In this document: in pieces, positions 23,650 through 37,857 of the stretch
Layout: each line of letters begins with the position of its first letter
How positions within the stretch are numbered: the first letter of the stretch is position 1
Origin: Loxodes magnus
Taxonomy: Eukaryota; Ciliophora; Karyorelictea; Loxodida; Loxodidae
DNA length: 64,000 nt
NCBI GenBank assembly: GCA_946699065.1
Contig: CAMPDV010000438.1
Location: 208,245 to 272,244, forward strand
Reading direction: 5' to 3'
Notes under the pieces: generated by a model
The model's database searches: none
The model's input: the letters and a program-made list of their open reading frames with translations, nothing else
What the model was told of the DNA's origin: nothing
Translations under genes and position numbers: made by a program

Positions 23650-26600
23650 AAATATTGCTATTTTTTGTACTGCTTAATAAATGATTCAGTTTAAAAAATA
23701 AAGAATATATTGAGATATTCTAATAGTTATTTATATTTCTTTTGTTTTCTTCACATGAACCAATAAAGATTGTTTCTCTATGTTTAATAATAAAAATAAA
23801 GAATTATAATTTTTTTTGCATTCTGGAACTCGTATCTTGTGTTTTTCTTTCTAATCATAACTATTACTTAGTATATGCTTTACATTTTATTGGATTATAG
23901 TTTTGTATCCTTAAAAATTTATTTAACACATTAAGCATACAATACTATATTGTTATATTTTATTAAATTAAACTATTTAAAATAACTTTTTAAACTTAAC
24001 TCTAATATATAACTATTCATTTTTATAAATCATGATATTATTACTAAAATACATTTATTTCTTAAATAGTCCTTATAAGTTTATTTCCTTAGTCTTACTT
24101 CTATTTATAGAGATATTTTTATCATAATAATTACTATTAAAATTTTTATATTACTATATTCGCTTTTATTTTATAGCTTACTATGATTATTATTCATTAT
24201 TTTAATCTAAAAAAATGAAATTGCTATCATTTCATTTAAAAATAAAAGTTATTGTCTATATTATTAGATAAATTAAACTTATTTTTATATAAAGCATCAA
24301 GATTTAAAGTGAAAGAATTGTTTCCTTTATTATTTATATCTTTAAATAATTAATTAAAATTTGATTTTTTCACGATTGTTCTGATACTTTCCGAAATTTA
24401 TAACTCAAGACATTAAAAATTTCCGTTGTATAATGATTACTATAAATAAAATTTTTTGCTTGCAAAAAATAAAAATAGTTTATAATACTTATCTATACCT
24501 TTGTAATTAAATTTATCTTATACTTTAATAATAAATAATTAAAAGTAAAAATTTGAGAGCAGCAATAAAGAGAAATAAATAGGGAATAGTTTTAATAATA
24601 TAATATTTTAAATGTTATTATTTCTATCTATATACTAATCATGCTTTTTTATATCAATTCCCTATTTTACTTTTCATTCTTTTACTATCAGATATTTCTG
24701 TGATGCATGTCTATAAGATTAAAATATGACTTAATTATTTAATTTTATTTCAGTTTCTTAATACATATTTAAATTTAAGTTTTTTTTGTATTTATTATAT
24801 TTCTTGTATTTATAAAATTTTCTCGCATATTCTATTTGTTATAGTTAAATCTATTATAAAAGTAAGTTTATCTTGTACTTTTCCTTTATTTATTTATTTA
24901 TCTTTTTTAAAGATTATATATTTTATCATCATATTTTTACAAATTTTGTAATTATGTTCTAATTTTTTAAATAAAACACATTTTTTTCAAAATAAAGGCA
25001 AAATTTTTTCCTTTTAATCTAAGTAAATATATTTTGGTATCTTATTAGCATAACTTTTATTTAATTAGCATAAGCTATGCTTTCAAATGCTTTTAATCTT
25101 ATCATACTTTGCTCTTCCACTGCCTTTTAATCTGAATTTTATTAATTGAAGATAAAAATATATATATGAATCATTAAAATATCTTAAAAACTGAAGATGT
25201 TTAGAAATATAATCATAATTAATAATTTTTAGGTCGACTTCTTACTAGAAAATTTTCTATTTAATAGTGAATTTCATGATCAAAAACTAGTTAATTCTTC
25301 TAAAGGAACCAAGACTATTATTGTATATAAACTTTTTCATTTTAATCTCGTCTAAAATGAAAAAAAAGATCATTTTGAAATTAAGTTTTATTCCACAAAT
25401 GATATTATTCATTCTTTAAGAATCATTAGGCTGTAAATATTTATATGAAGCATCTTCATAGTATCATTTACTAATCCTAAGGATTAATGACTTAATTAAG
25501 ATTAAGATTAAAATACTTTCTTTTGTAGATTATTGCTTTATTTTCAGTGTTTTCCTGATAAATTTAAATAAGGTTTTATAAGAGTGATAATTTATCTTTG
25601 CCCTTAATGAAACCTATTTTTCGCTCAAAACAAGTTAATGGCTGGCCAAAGGTAAAATATCTCTTAAAAAATTAAAATCTTTAAGTAACTTTTGGCTTTT
25701 AAAGTATTTTTCCAAATTAATTAGAAATAAATTAAGATTAATAACTAATTAGTATTAGTTGAAAGCTTATTTAATAAATTTGAATTTGATAATACTAAAT
25801 TAATACTTGGATAAATCTCATTGGTTAGACAAAAAAATACTCAATTTATTACAAATATTCAGTTTTACATCATAATATCAAACTAGTCTCAAAGATTTTA
25901 AAATTGATAACTAGCAAAAAAGAGTGATAGAACAATTATTATTTTATTTAATAAATCTCATTATGTTGAATGGATGAGGTTACGTTCTTACAGAATTTGT
26001 AATCTTTTATGCTAAAAATTTGTCATACTTTTTAGTATAAAATTAAAGAACGAAATTTATCTTCACTTTTTTTTAATTTTTTTCACTGATTTTCTTAAAT
26101 AGAGAGATGATGAAATAATTGTTTAATTTTTATAATTCTTTAAAGATTCAAAATATTTTTGAAAAAATATAAAATCCCTTAATATCTCTTTTCTCCAGTA
26201 TATAATGAACTCACGAATTATACCATCTTGTCTTATATTTCCTAAATAAAACTTATTATTTTTTTAATTTTTTAATTTAAAGAGTTCTATTACTATTTTA
26301 TTAAATTTTGTTTACTATTTAAAAAATTAAATTATTAGAAAAATTAAAATTTTAATGAAAGCTAATTAATAATAAAATATTATAATTAATAATATTTATA
26401 TATTTAACTTTAATTATTATTTTTAATATTTAATTATAATATTACATTTTTTATTTAAAAGTATTTTAAAGCAGAAGAAAAAACTATCTAATTCGTATAA
26501 TGTAAATAAAAATGAATGTCAAAATTGTTTTATTTAATATTGATATTATAGTGTAATTACATAATTAAAATTTATCTTTTAAATATTTTTAGATTATTTT

Positions 26601-26995
26601 TATTTAAATTTAAGTTTCGTCTTATTATATGGAATGTGCATTTCATAATTTTATAAATGGATTCATAAAATTGTTAAAATTAAATTTTATATATTTTAGT
26701 TAAAAAACTTGATTCTATTATTAAATATTTACTTCTATCATTTTTATAAAAGATTTTAAGTTATCCTTTTATTGTATTAATGTTTTTCTTATTCATCAAA
26801 GACATTTATTTTTCTAAAAAAGCAAATAAAATTCCTATACTTAATTATAAAATGTTAAAATTTCAAAATTATTTAAATTAAAGAGTGTCTTTAAACAAAA
26901 AAAATTAAAAAATTCTGATTTTTTAACTTAATTTACTAAAAAATGTTATTCTTTTTAATATGTTTTTACCTTTAAATTTTTTAAAAGAGTAAATT
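23650..26995. other. AT-rich island interior, no gene seen
   Basis: Over 3 kb of A/T-rich sequence. Part of it (about 24,350-24,700) is another diverged copy of the segment at 19,600-19,930 (shared GAGAGCAGCAATAAA). I see no convincing coding sequence or RNA. Confidence 0.4.
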
Positions 26996-26996
26996 T

Positions 26997-29095
26997 ATGA
27001 GTTATTTTATACTAGTATGCCTTGATGTTACTTATGATTAATTAATAAGTTTCTTATTAACTTAATCTAAATATTCTACTTAATTTTATCACTCCGTAAT
27101 TAAATTATTATTTGAATAATTATGATTGATATTTTAATCAGATTTATAAAATATATGCTTATTTTTAATTATTTTAAGAATAATAATTTTTATATTTACA
27201 AAGTAAAATAGAAAAATAATTTATTAGCTTACTTTAGTTAATAATGTTCATATGTATTTATTTAAAAATTTTTTTTTTATTCTATTACTCTTTTTTACTA
27301 ATCATCATATTTATAGATTTTTACGTATAATAATAATAATTAATATGCTTTAACTACATTTTCATTTAGGTATTAAGTAAGTTTTCAATAATTCTTGATT
27401 AATAATCTTACTCCACATTGTATTCATCTTCCTCTTCATCATCATTGTAGATTCCAAAGCTTCTTTAGTTCGATAATTCTTACAAAAATTCACAAGTTTG
27501 AGCAAATCATAGTTTTTATAATGTCAATCTTCAAATATTAAAAATAGTAACAGAAAATTCTTATTATTTATGTTGAAATTATTTCTCTTTTTTGTTTTTG
27601 TTTAGTGTTGTATATGTATAATAAAGAAAATTTACTGTATCGTTTTAAATTTCACCCAAAAAAAAAACTTGCTGCAGGCATATTATTCAACCGAATCATT
27701 GATCTTATGCTTAATTGTAGCGCATTTAGCTTTGGTAAAATAGCTTTATTCTTTAAACTTTTCAACTAATTATATTTAGTTACTAAAATAACTTTTTTAT
27801 TTTATTTGAAAAAATTATTTAAAAGTAAAATTACTATGTATTATGAAATAGCCTTGCATATAATAATTTTCTGATAGCAAATAGATTAAAAATAAAATAG
27901 TAAGTTTATATGAAAAAACTGATTAGTAAAAGATAAAACATTTTTAATTTAATTTAAACATATTTCTTAAACTATTTTTTATTTATTGTTACTCTCAAAA
28001 CTTTTAATTATTTATTATACAAAAATGTAATCGCAATGAATGATTGACATTTTTTAAATTATTCTTATCTTTTAGGAAGACTAACTTACATTTGTGGCTT
28101 CATCTCATAACCTAAAATTCTTAATTATCTTGAGTTAAAAGTTTTGAAAATTATGGGAAACCATCAAGATCTGGGATATTTAAATTATATCTTAAAGATT
28201 GAGATTTTAGAAGAAAAAATCTCTCATTTAAATAATTTAGATTTTTAAATATAAATTACTTTGGAGATAAATTTTATAAAATCAGTGATTTGTTTCTATT
28301 AAAAGTTTGAAGCTATTAGTAATGTATTTTTCTAAGATTTTATAATCTAAGACATTATATATGTGTACTCCAAATAATTCTTATCAAAGAATTGATTTAT
28401 TAATTTTAAAATAAACAAAATTATTTTTGCTGTTTTTCTAATTTAAATATCAAATTTTCTAGAAAAGTAGTCATCAAAAATCAGTATTTAGTGATTTTCA
28501 GCCATAAAATATTGAGGATTCTAGAAATTATTTATTAGAAAAAATAATTAAAAAAGTTAATATGACTATCAAACTGAAGATAGTATTTTATTTCAGATTA
28601 TCAAATAATATTAAAAATAATAAAAAACTTAAAAGAAAATTTTTTCTTTTGTTTTCGAAGTTCAAAATAAAACAAATATATAAAATATGAAAAAATGAAT
28701 AAAAACAACTAATAAATGCTGATCTTAATTTCCTAAAGAATAAAAAATGAAAATTCAATAGTTTTTAAACTATAAAAAAAGAAAAACTATTTGCAGTAAA
28801 ATGAGCAAATTAAGTATTTAAAGCGAAATTTTATAAATTTTATTTTAAAATTTTCAAAAATACTTTGAACAATAATAAGTAAAAAGGCAGAAATTTTTTT
28901 AAAAAGAAAAAAATATAAAAATGCTGTTAAATTTAATGCATTATGAAAATTTAGAAAAAATTATTAAAAAGATAAGAAGAAAATAATGCTTCCATTAGAA
29001 GATTGATTCTACTAATAATATTATAAATAAAACTAAAAAATAAATATGTCTTAAAATTCCTTTCAAAAAGATAATAATTTTAAAAAATTATGGGG
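26997..29095 (+). repeat. Left arm of large palindrome
   Basis: This arm is the near-perfect reverse complement of 32,214-34,312 (positions pair to a sum of 61,309; for example TGCTGCAGGC at 27,671 with GCCTGCAGCA ending 33,638). It includes a ~400-base block absent from direct repeats A and B, in which both arms could encode an acidic stretch NDDEEEDEYNVE. Outward, the left arm continues to match 20,400-20,520 inverted, while the right arm does not. Confidence 0.9.
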
Positions 29096-29099
29096 GAAA

Positions 29100-32000
29100 G
29101 TAATACAAGAATCTACAATTCAAATGGTTATTTTTATAGAATAAAAACTGTTATTTCAATATTCTCAAGTGAAGAAAAGATTATTCAAAAAAAATTACAA
29201 ACTTTTTAAGCAGCTATAAAGGCAAGCATTCTTGATTTAATTTAATTTGATATTTCTTCTATACTTTTCTCAGATATTTTATCTATCATTTATTTGATAA
29301 ATTAAATTATTCTATTAAGAAAACATTTTTTATATCGTAAATTTAATAAATTTTATCACTTTATTGAAATTATTTAAAAAAATAAATTTACATAAAAATA
29401 GCATCATTTTTTATTATTATTAGTAATAATTATATAATTTTATAATTGTATCCATTTCATAAAACTTTGTAATTAGTGCTTTTAAATTGTATTATAATTA
29501 ATTTATTTTCTTTTAAAGTAACATTATTATATTTTTTTTATATATAGATGGCTTATTAATTACTAAAATCTCTCTTATGACAAATGAGCAATTATTTTAA
29601 ATTTAGAATTTTTTAAGATTTATGTATTTCATACATATCTAATATAAATTATCTTCTAATTGTAATTTTTTAAGAATGAGATTAAGATGTTGTAATTAGG
29701 CTTATAAATAATATGCTTTATTTTTATTTTTAGATTTAATTATTTTTTAACCTAGACTAAATCTTAATTATTACCGATTAAAATTAAATATGCTAAGTAG
29801 TATATTTTAACTAAGACTTAACTGTTTTATTGTTAATATTAAAAAATTGAAAAATATCTATTCACATTTTTGATGTCAAATGATTCTGTTCAATTGAATA
29901 TTATTAAATAAAGAAAATATTTTCATCCTTTTTAAGTTAATATTTTCAAAACTATTTCATCATAATTAAAAATGTATATCAAGCATCACAATGATTAATT
30001 ATGATAATGTATAATGATAAGCAAAATTAAATAAACTATATAGATTTAGAGTATTTAACTGTTTCTAACTTTTTATTGATTAAAATAAAATAGTTAATGC
30101 TACTAATTTTTAAAAATAGTAAATTACAAATCTATTTAGTTCAATTACTATATTTAATCTATTTAATTTTAGATTATATTTTTAAATATTTTATATTTCA
30201 ATATCAACAACATGTATTCTGTATCCATCAAAATAATTTAAATTATTTTCTTAATGCTTTTAGCTTAAATTTATTAATTAATATTACTTTATCTATATAC
30301 TAAACTAATTCAATCTCTTGTTTATTTTATTTGTTTAATTTCCATAATAAAAAATTACTTTATTTCAAATTTAATAAATATAATTAGTCCAAAAATTAAT
30401 TTTATTGCTTGAAAAAGAAGTTAGTTTCTTTAAAAAAATTACATTTAATTATTTTAAAACTTTTCTTAATTTTAAATATATATTAGCCAAATTTATGTAT
30501 TATGTATTATTACTATTAAAAATATTTAAAACTTAATTAAATAAGGATATTATAAATATTAGTAAGAAAGTTAAAATAATTTTAAGAAATTAAGGAGATT
30601 ATAAGATATAATGGAAAATACCATTTAATTATTTTTAGTAATAATAAAATATATTAATCTATCAAACTAATATTATAAAGATAAGGCTTTTTAGGTATTT
30701 CTAATGATGATTTATTAATCAAAGTCTTTTAGTTAATTTCTTAATACAAAAAGCTTTATTTTTGAATAAGCAAGTAAAATTTTAATAAAAAAGAATAAAA
30801 AAATAAGAAAAACGACTTTATAATCAAGTCTAATACCATGTTCATCAATTAGTATTTGTAGGTAAGACAATTAATAAGTAAAATGTTTATTAATAACCAT
30901 TATAAAATAAATGTATAAAATTTAAAAAATAATGATAATAAATTTCTATTTAAATAATAGTTTTTAAAATTAATTAAAAAATGAAAAACAAAAATCAAGT
31001 TCTAATCAATATTGATTTTAAAGAAAATTAAAATTATAGTAAGAAAATTAATTAGCATTAAGTTTAAAGATAATCAAAAATTAAAAAATTAAGGATTAAA
31101 TTTTATTACCAAATAGATATAAAATAATAAATTCATAAAAAGAAATAATAAGTTAATTTAAATTAAAGTAAACAATTTTGATTATGACTATATAAATTTA
31201 TTCTAATAGTATTTAAAAATAGCATTGAAATAAAAAATTAAATAAAATCTGATAAATAAGCAAAAATTTGAAAAATATAGTAAGTAAAATAATGTTGGGA
31301 GCAAGATTTTGAACTGTCTAATTATATCTTAAATCTTGAGAGGTCTCTAGTGAAATTATAATATTGAAGAAAAGCAACTGAATAATTATCCGGTCTTGAT
31401 AGAGGCTTGAAATCAACAGTTAGGAAATATGTTTTAATTAAATATAACGGTCTTTTTTCGAAGAAAATGATCAGCAAATATCTTAATTATATTCATTAAG
31501 AAAACAATCAGAATAAGCATTACTGACTGCTCCAATAAATTAAAATTTATAACCTGTAAATAAAAGCTGAAAAAAAGTTTGAAATTTATATTATTTTTTA
31601 TTTAATGAAAAACGCCTAAAAAAGATAAAATGTTATTCGTACATTTTATAAAACAAGGAATATAATTAATAATTTAATCTTTTAAATTTGTACAAATCAG
31701 GGAAAAAGAATATTTTATTGAATTAATTAAATTTTTTGCTTAAAATTTAAATTAAAAACTTTAAAAGAATATTAATATTGATATTGATATTTAATAGCAA
31801 AGATAAATATAGTAAGATATAAAAAATATATATTGTTATCTAAGTTTATAAAAGATAGCTTAAAATATTAATTTTAGGGAATAAATACAAGAATAAAAGA
31901 AATATTTTAAAATTTACAATTTTTAATTGTAAATTGTTGATGATTTAAAATTTATAAAACAGTCAAATTTAAATATCATATAATTTTGATTTATGAACAT

Positions 32001-32210
32001 GAAAATATAAAATATAAATATATTTTATAAAATATATGGAAATTAGATTAAAATAATTTGTTAAAAAGTTAAATAGCTATTTTTATAGAAATGCTTAAGA
32101 TTCAAAAATTGAAAAATAGTTAGGTTTTATAATAATTAAATTTATTATAATTTAATTAAAAAATTATAAATTTATTGTTTATTTAGTTTAAAATAAAGCA
32201 TCCTCTTGTA
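29100..32210. other. Loop of the palindrome
   Basis: About 3.1 kb of unique AT-rich sequence between the arms. A GC-richer patch at 31,290-31,565 gives a ~90-codon frame with TGA as Trp (IQRSFFEENDQQISQLYSLR). It might be a gene fragment but is not recognised. A 68-codon frame at 30,097-30,303 is Leu/Ile/Asn-rich and looks like chance. Confidence 0.4.
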
Positions 32211-32213
32211 ATA

Positions 32214-34312
32214 AAATATTTAAAATGATTTATTCTAAAATTATAAGATTATTATCTTTTTGAAAGGAATTTTAAGACTTATTTATTTTTTAGTTTTATT
32301 TATAATATTATTAGTAGAATCAATCTTCTAATGGAAGCATTATTTTCTTCTTATCTTTTTAATAATTTTTTCTAAATTTTCATAATGTATTAAATTTAAC
32401 ATCGTTTTTATATTTTATTCTTTTTAAACAAATTTCTGCCTTTTTACTTATAATTGTTCAAAGTATTTTTGAAAATTTTAAAATAAAATTTATAAAATTT
32501 CGCTTTAAATACTTAATTTGCTCATTTTACTGCAAATAGTTTTTCTTTTCTTATAGTTTAAAAATTATTTAATTTTCATTTTTTATTCTTCAGGAAATTA
32601 AGTCCAGTATTTATTAGTTGTTTTTAATTCATTTTTTATATTTTATATATATTTTATTTATTTTGAGATTCGAAAACAAAATAATAATTTTTCTTTTTAA
32701 TTTTTTATTATTTTTAAAATTATTTGATAAACTGAAATAAAATGCTATCTTCAGTTTAATAATCATATTAACTTTTTTAATTATTTTTTCTAATAAATAA
32801 TTTCTAAAATCCTCAATATTTTTTGGTTTAAAATCAATAAATACTGATTTTTGATGACCATTTTTCTAGAAAATCTGATACTTAAATTAGAAAAACAGCA
32901 AAAATAATTTTGTTTATTTTTAAAACTCAATTCTTTGGAGTACACATATATAATGTCTAAGATTATAAAATTTTAGAAAAATACATTACAAATAGCTTCA
33001 AACTTTTAATAGAAACAAATCACTGATTTTATAAAATTTATCTCCAAAGTAATTTATATTTAAAAATCTAAATTATTTAAATGAGAGATTTTTTCTTCTA
33101 AAATCTCAATCTTTAAGGATATTATTTAAATATCTCAAAACTTTATTGTCTCCCATAATTTTCAAAACTTGTAACTCAAGATAATTAAGAATTTTAGGTT
33201 ATGAGATGTAAGCCACAAATATAAGCTGGTTTTCCAAAAAGATAAAAATAATTTATAAAGTTCAAATCATTCATTGCAATTACATTTAAGTTTAATAATA
33301 AATAATTAAAATTTTGAGAGTAACAATAAATAAAAAATAGTTTTAGAAATATGATACATTAAATATTAATATTTCTATCATTTACTAATCAATTTTCATA
33401 TAAACTACTTGTTTTCTTTTAAATTATTTACTATCAGAAAATTATTATTCGCATGATTATTTAAAAATGTATAATAAGTTTACTTTTAAATAATTTTTTC
33501 AAATAAAATAAAAAAGTTATTTTAGTAACTAAATATAATTAGTTGAAAAGTTTAAAGAATAAAGCTATTTTACCAAAGCTAAATGCGCTACAATTAAGCA
33601 TAAGATCAATGATTCGGTTGAATAATATGCCTGCAGCAAGTTTTTTTTTTGGTGAAATTTAAAACGATACAGTAAATTTTCTTTATTATACATATACAAC
33701 ACTAAACAAGAACAAAAAAGAGAAATAATTTCAACATAAATAATAAGAATTTTCTGTTACTATTTTTAATATTTGAAGATTGACATTATAAAAACTATGA
33801 TTTGCTCAAACTTGTGAATTTTTATAAGAATTATCGAACTAAAGAAGCTTTGGAATCTACAATGATGATGAAGAGGAAGATGAATACAATGTGGAGTAAG
33901 ATTATTAATCAAGAATTATTGAAAACTTACTTAATACCTAAATGAAAATGTAGTTAAAGCATATTAATTATTATTATTATACGTAAAAATCTATAAATAT
34001 GATGATTAGTAAAAAAGAGTAATAGAATAAAAAAAACTTTTTTAAATAAATACATATGAACATTATTAACTAAAGTAAGCTAATAAATTATTTTTCTATT
34101 TTACTTTGTAAATATAAAAATTATTATTCTTAAAATAATTAAAAATAAACATATATTTTATAAATCTGATTAAAATATCAATCATAATTATTCAAATAAT
34201 AATTTAATTACGGAGTGATAAAATTAAGTAGAATATTTAGATTAAGTTAATAAGAAACTTATTAATTAATCATAAGTAACATCAAGGTATGCTATTATAA
34301 AATAACTCATAG
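32214..34312 (-). repeat. Right arm of large palindrome
   Basis: Partner of 26,997-29,095, about 2.1 kb with few differences. The match ends abruptly after AAATAACTCAT at 34,312. Confidence 0.9.
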
Positions 34313-35339
34313 TTTTCTCCTTTAGATGAGAGAAATGAAAAAATAAATATTTATTTATAGTAATTTACAAAAAAATATAATTAAAATAAATAAAAAATGA
34401 AGCATAAACATAAGTATAAGTATGGAGGAATAGAAGAATATCTTAAAGATTAATTATCTTATGTAATAAAAAAGTAATAATAATTAAAGATAAATAAATA
34501 TAATTTATTTTATAAAATATACAACATTTTATAAAATAAAGGTTATATTTAAATAGTTTATTTTATTTATAAGGCTAATTACAAAATATTAATCTCATTC
34601 TTAAAAAATTAAATTAAAATAATTTCCTAATTAATTATGCTATGAAATACATAAATCATAAAGAATTATAAATTTAAATCAAATGTAAATTTGACATAAG
34701 ATAAAAAATTTAGCAATTAATAAGCATTTGTTTGTTTTTTAAGTAATATAGTAAAGATTATATAATAGAAAATGGTATAATTCTAAGATTATTTAAAAAC
34801 ACTAATTAAAAAGGTTTATGAATCTGATTATATTAAAAAATAGAGAAATGTTTCAAATATTAATAAGCAAATTATGCTAGATAAATTTATTAAATAAATT
34901 ACAAAAAATATAAAGTTAAAATTAATTGCGTAATTATTCTATTATATAGTAATCTTAAAGAAAATATTATTATGATATAAATAAATAAGATAAATATGTA
35001 TAATATTAATTAAATATAATCAAATAAAGCTAATTTTTTAAAAGATAAATAGAGTTTATTTAAAATGTAAAATTAACATAAGTTAAAAGGGATAATAAAA
35101 TTATTAGAATTAAAAAATACAGAAAAAGCCAACAAAAATAAGTTAAGAAATTCCTTAATTTAAATTATATAAGAAAGTGAATTTAATAAAATTGAATGAA
35201 TTATTAATATTAATAAAAAAAAATTAGGTTAGAATAAATAATATCATATTAACTTATTCAATCCCTATTAAATGCTGTTGGTTAAACTCCTTTAAATTAG
35301 TAATTTTTTATACTAATTCATAATTAATCCAAATAATAG
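34313..35339. other. AT-rich stretch, nothing recognised
   Basis: No gene, RNA or clear repeat partner seen between the palindrome and direct repeat B. Confidence 0.35.
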
Positions 35340-37642
35340 CAACTTAAGAACGATTTGAAACTAAGGAAAATTCAGTTATTTGTAATGTTAATTGAAAAAT
35401 AATATTTATAAAAAATGAAAATTTAGTAGAGAATATGGAAGAGGTGATTATTAAATTTTATAATTTAAAATTATGTAAAATAATCTAATAATTTGCTTTT
35501 TCAACTTATATAAAAAACTTAAGAAGCTAAATAAAGATAATAAGTATAAAACATATTAAAATTATAAAATTTTATTAGATTGCCAAAAACTTATTATTTA
35601 TACTTCCTTCTTTTCAGCTTTTATCTTAATTATTATTTTATTTTAAGTTTTAAATAATAATTATTAGCATTTTGCATTTTTCTCAATATTAAAAAATAAT
35701 ATATTACAGTATGTTTTAATTTAATTAATTTTATAACTAATATTATTTATAGTAACGCTAATTAATGCTATTTTATCCTATAAAACTTTATTATTTTAGA
35801 AATTTGTAATTTATATTATTTGAAATAACTTTGAAGTGTAAATTTTAATTAATAAATGTTTCTATATGTTTGCTATAAATAATTATAGAAATAAATATGA
35901 TTCTAATAGCAATATTATTTTATAGTATAGCTTCAAGTAAACTTGTTACATAATATATCTTCCTAAACTTATTTAGTGTCACTTAAGTAAATTAAAAATA
36001 GTATTTAAAATGCTTATTATAGGTATGATTTATTTAAATTGCAGCTAATATAAACTAAGTATATAAGAAAATTAATTCCTTATATTATAAAAGTATTAAA
36101 TTTACAATTTTAATTATAATTTATTCATAAAAGGCACATCCGTAATATTTAAGGAAATATTCATGTCATATCATACTAAATCATAAAATTAGAACATTGA
36201 AAAGGAAATTTGATAGAAGATCAATTAATTGCTTCTAATTGAAAAATTTTAAATTTTAGAGTAAAAATATAAATTAAATCAATATTTTAATTGTTTTTTC
36301 CGCTTTATAATAATAAATCTACTAATTTATTATTTTAACTTAAAGTAGAAAAATTATACTACTAATAGCTACATTTCCAATTTAATTTAGATCAATCAAT
36401 AAAGTACTTCTTATCCTTAATATTTTTAATATAATTTTATTCGCTCATTATTTTTAGCATTGCAATTAAATTTATTAGATTTGTGATTTATAAAATAAAA
36501 TACAATTTCTAGCTTTTAAGTATTATTTTTTAATCTTAGTAAAAAATGTAAATATTGTGCTTTATTTTCATAATTATAAATTTTTACTCTAAATAATTTA
36601 ATTTTAAATACTGTAAAAGGATTTTTTAAATAATTTAGTTATGTTTAAAATACTCTCTTATAAGAAGATAATTTTACTAGTTATATACCTGTATTAAGAT
36701 ATATTTAATTATTCCTTTTAACAGACAACATCTTAAATTTTGATAATTTTTCATTTATCAATTAAAAACTATAAATTTGTGAAGGTCAAACTTTTCTAAG
36801 CAGATAAACTAAAATGTTTTCTTGATATTATTATAAACTACTACTTTACTTAAATTAATTATGATATTTAACAATTGCTAACTATTATTCTTTATTTCGT
36901 TCTTAAAATATTTTATTTCGCAATCTTCATTTTAATTATATTTTTCCATCTAGTCATTAAGAATCTTATAAGTAATTTGCATTAAGATATACTATAAAAT
37001 GATATATCTATTAAATAGAAAATTATAACTCTATTAATGCTTAAGGTAGTTAAAATTATTCAAATTTATCTATCTAAAAATCCCTTCAATTATTCCTATT
37101 TCTAGGATTCTTTAATTTAATTAAGCATTTTATCTTCCATAATAAAGCAAAAAGATAATAGAGCGTTCTAGAAATTATCTTATTTAAGACTATTAAATCT
37201 TATTTTTTATTATTATTACTATTTTATTATTTTTCATTCTTAATTTATTACTTATAATTTTTTTAGGCATAAGAACAAATAATATTTTACTATCAGAACT
37301 TGATTTTATCTATAAATTTATATTATTTTAGAATCAAAAATTCTAATCTATTATAGGAAATTTTGATAATTACAATCAAAATAAATTTTTTTATCACTAT
37401 TTAGTTTTAAGATATGATAAGTATTAGATTGCTCTTTTTAATAGATTATTATTTTTTAATCCTTAACCTCTAATTATAACTAATTTATTAGTTTAAACAA
37501 TTTATTACTTAAACTTATTTTTAACCTACTGTTTATTATATTCTATATTGTACTATATTTGTATTATAATTTATATTTAATAGCTTAATTTGCTAATATT
37601 TATTGCCAATATAATCTTATATTAACTTTAATAATCAAATAT

Positions 37643-37857
37643 TATTAATTAAATTAAGTGTTAAGGAAGGGACTGTTATCTTAATAGATGCCTACCTGAT
37701 GTGTAATAAGTGCACACCATCACTAATCTTTTCTTCTTGTTTATGTCTTTTTGGGTTTTCCTATCGTCTCGCCTGGACCCATTTCTCGGCTTTATAGGCG
37801 AATATCACCATCCAGTCCGTCTTCAACTGGCAGAAACCGCCGATCTGCCTAGGTAGC
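37643..37857 (-). mobile_element. 215-bp SINE-like insertion with 13-bp target-site duplication
   Basis: A GC-rich segment interrupts direct repeat B and is absent from copy A (17,240). It is flanked by a perfect 13-base duplication AATAATCAAATAT (37,630-37,642 and 37,858-37,870). Read on the minus strand it begins GCTACCTAGGCAGATCGGCG, has an early stretch TAGGCAGATCGG faintly like a polymerase III box A, and ends in an A/T-rich tail. Length, duplication and tail fit a SINE. No parent RNA was recognised, and the minus-strand frame DRRFLPVEDGLDGDIRL could equally be a retroposed coding scrap. Confidence 0.65.

Noticed and set aside
37643-37857. GC-rich insert as another mitochondrial rRNA piece
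   Set aside because: No LSU or SSU conserved block could be placed, and the target duplication with tail fits a retroposon better.
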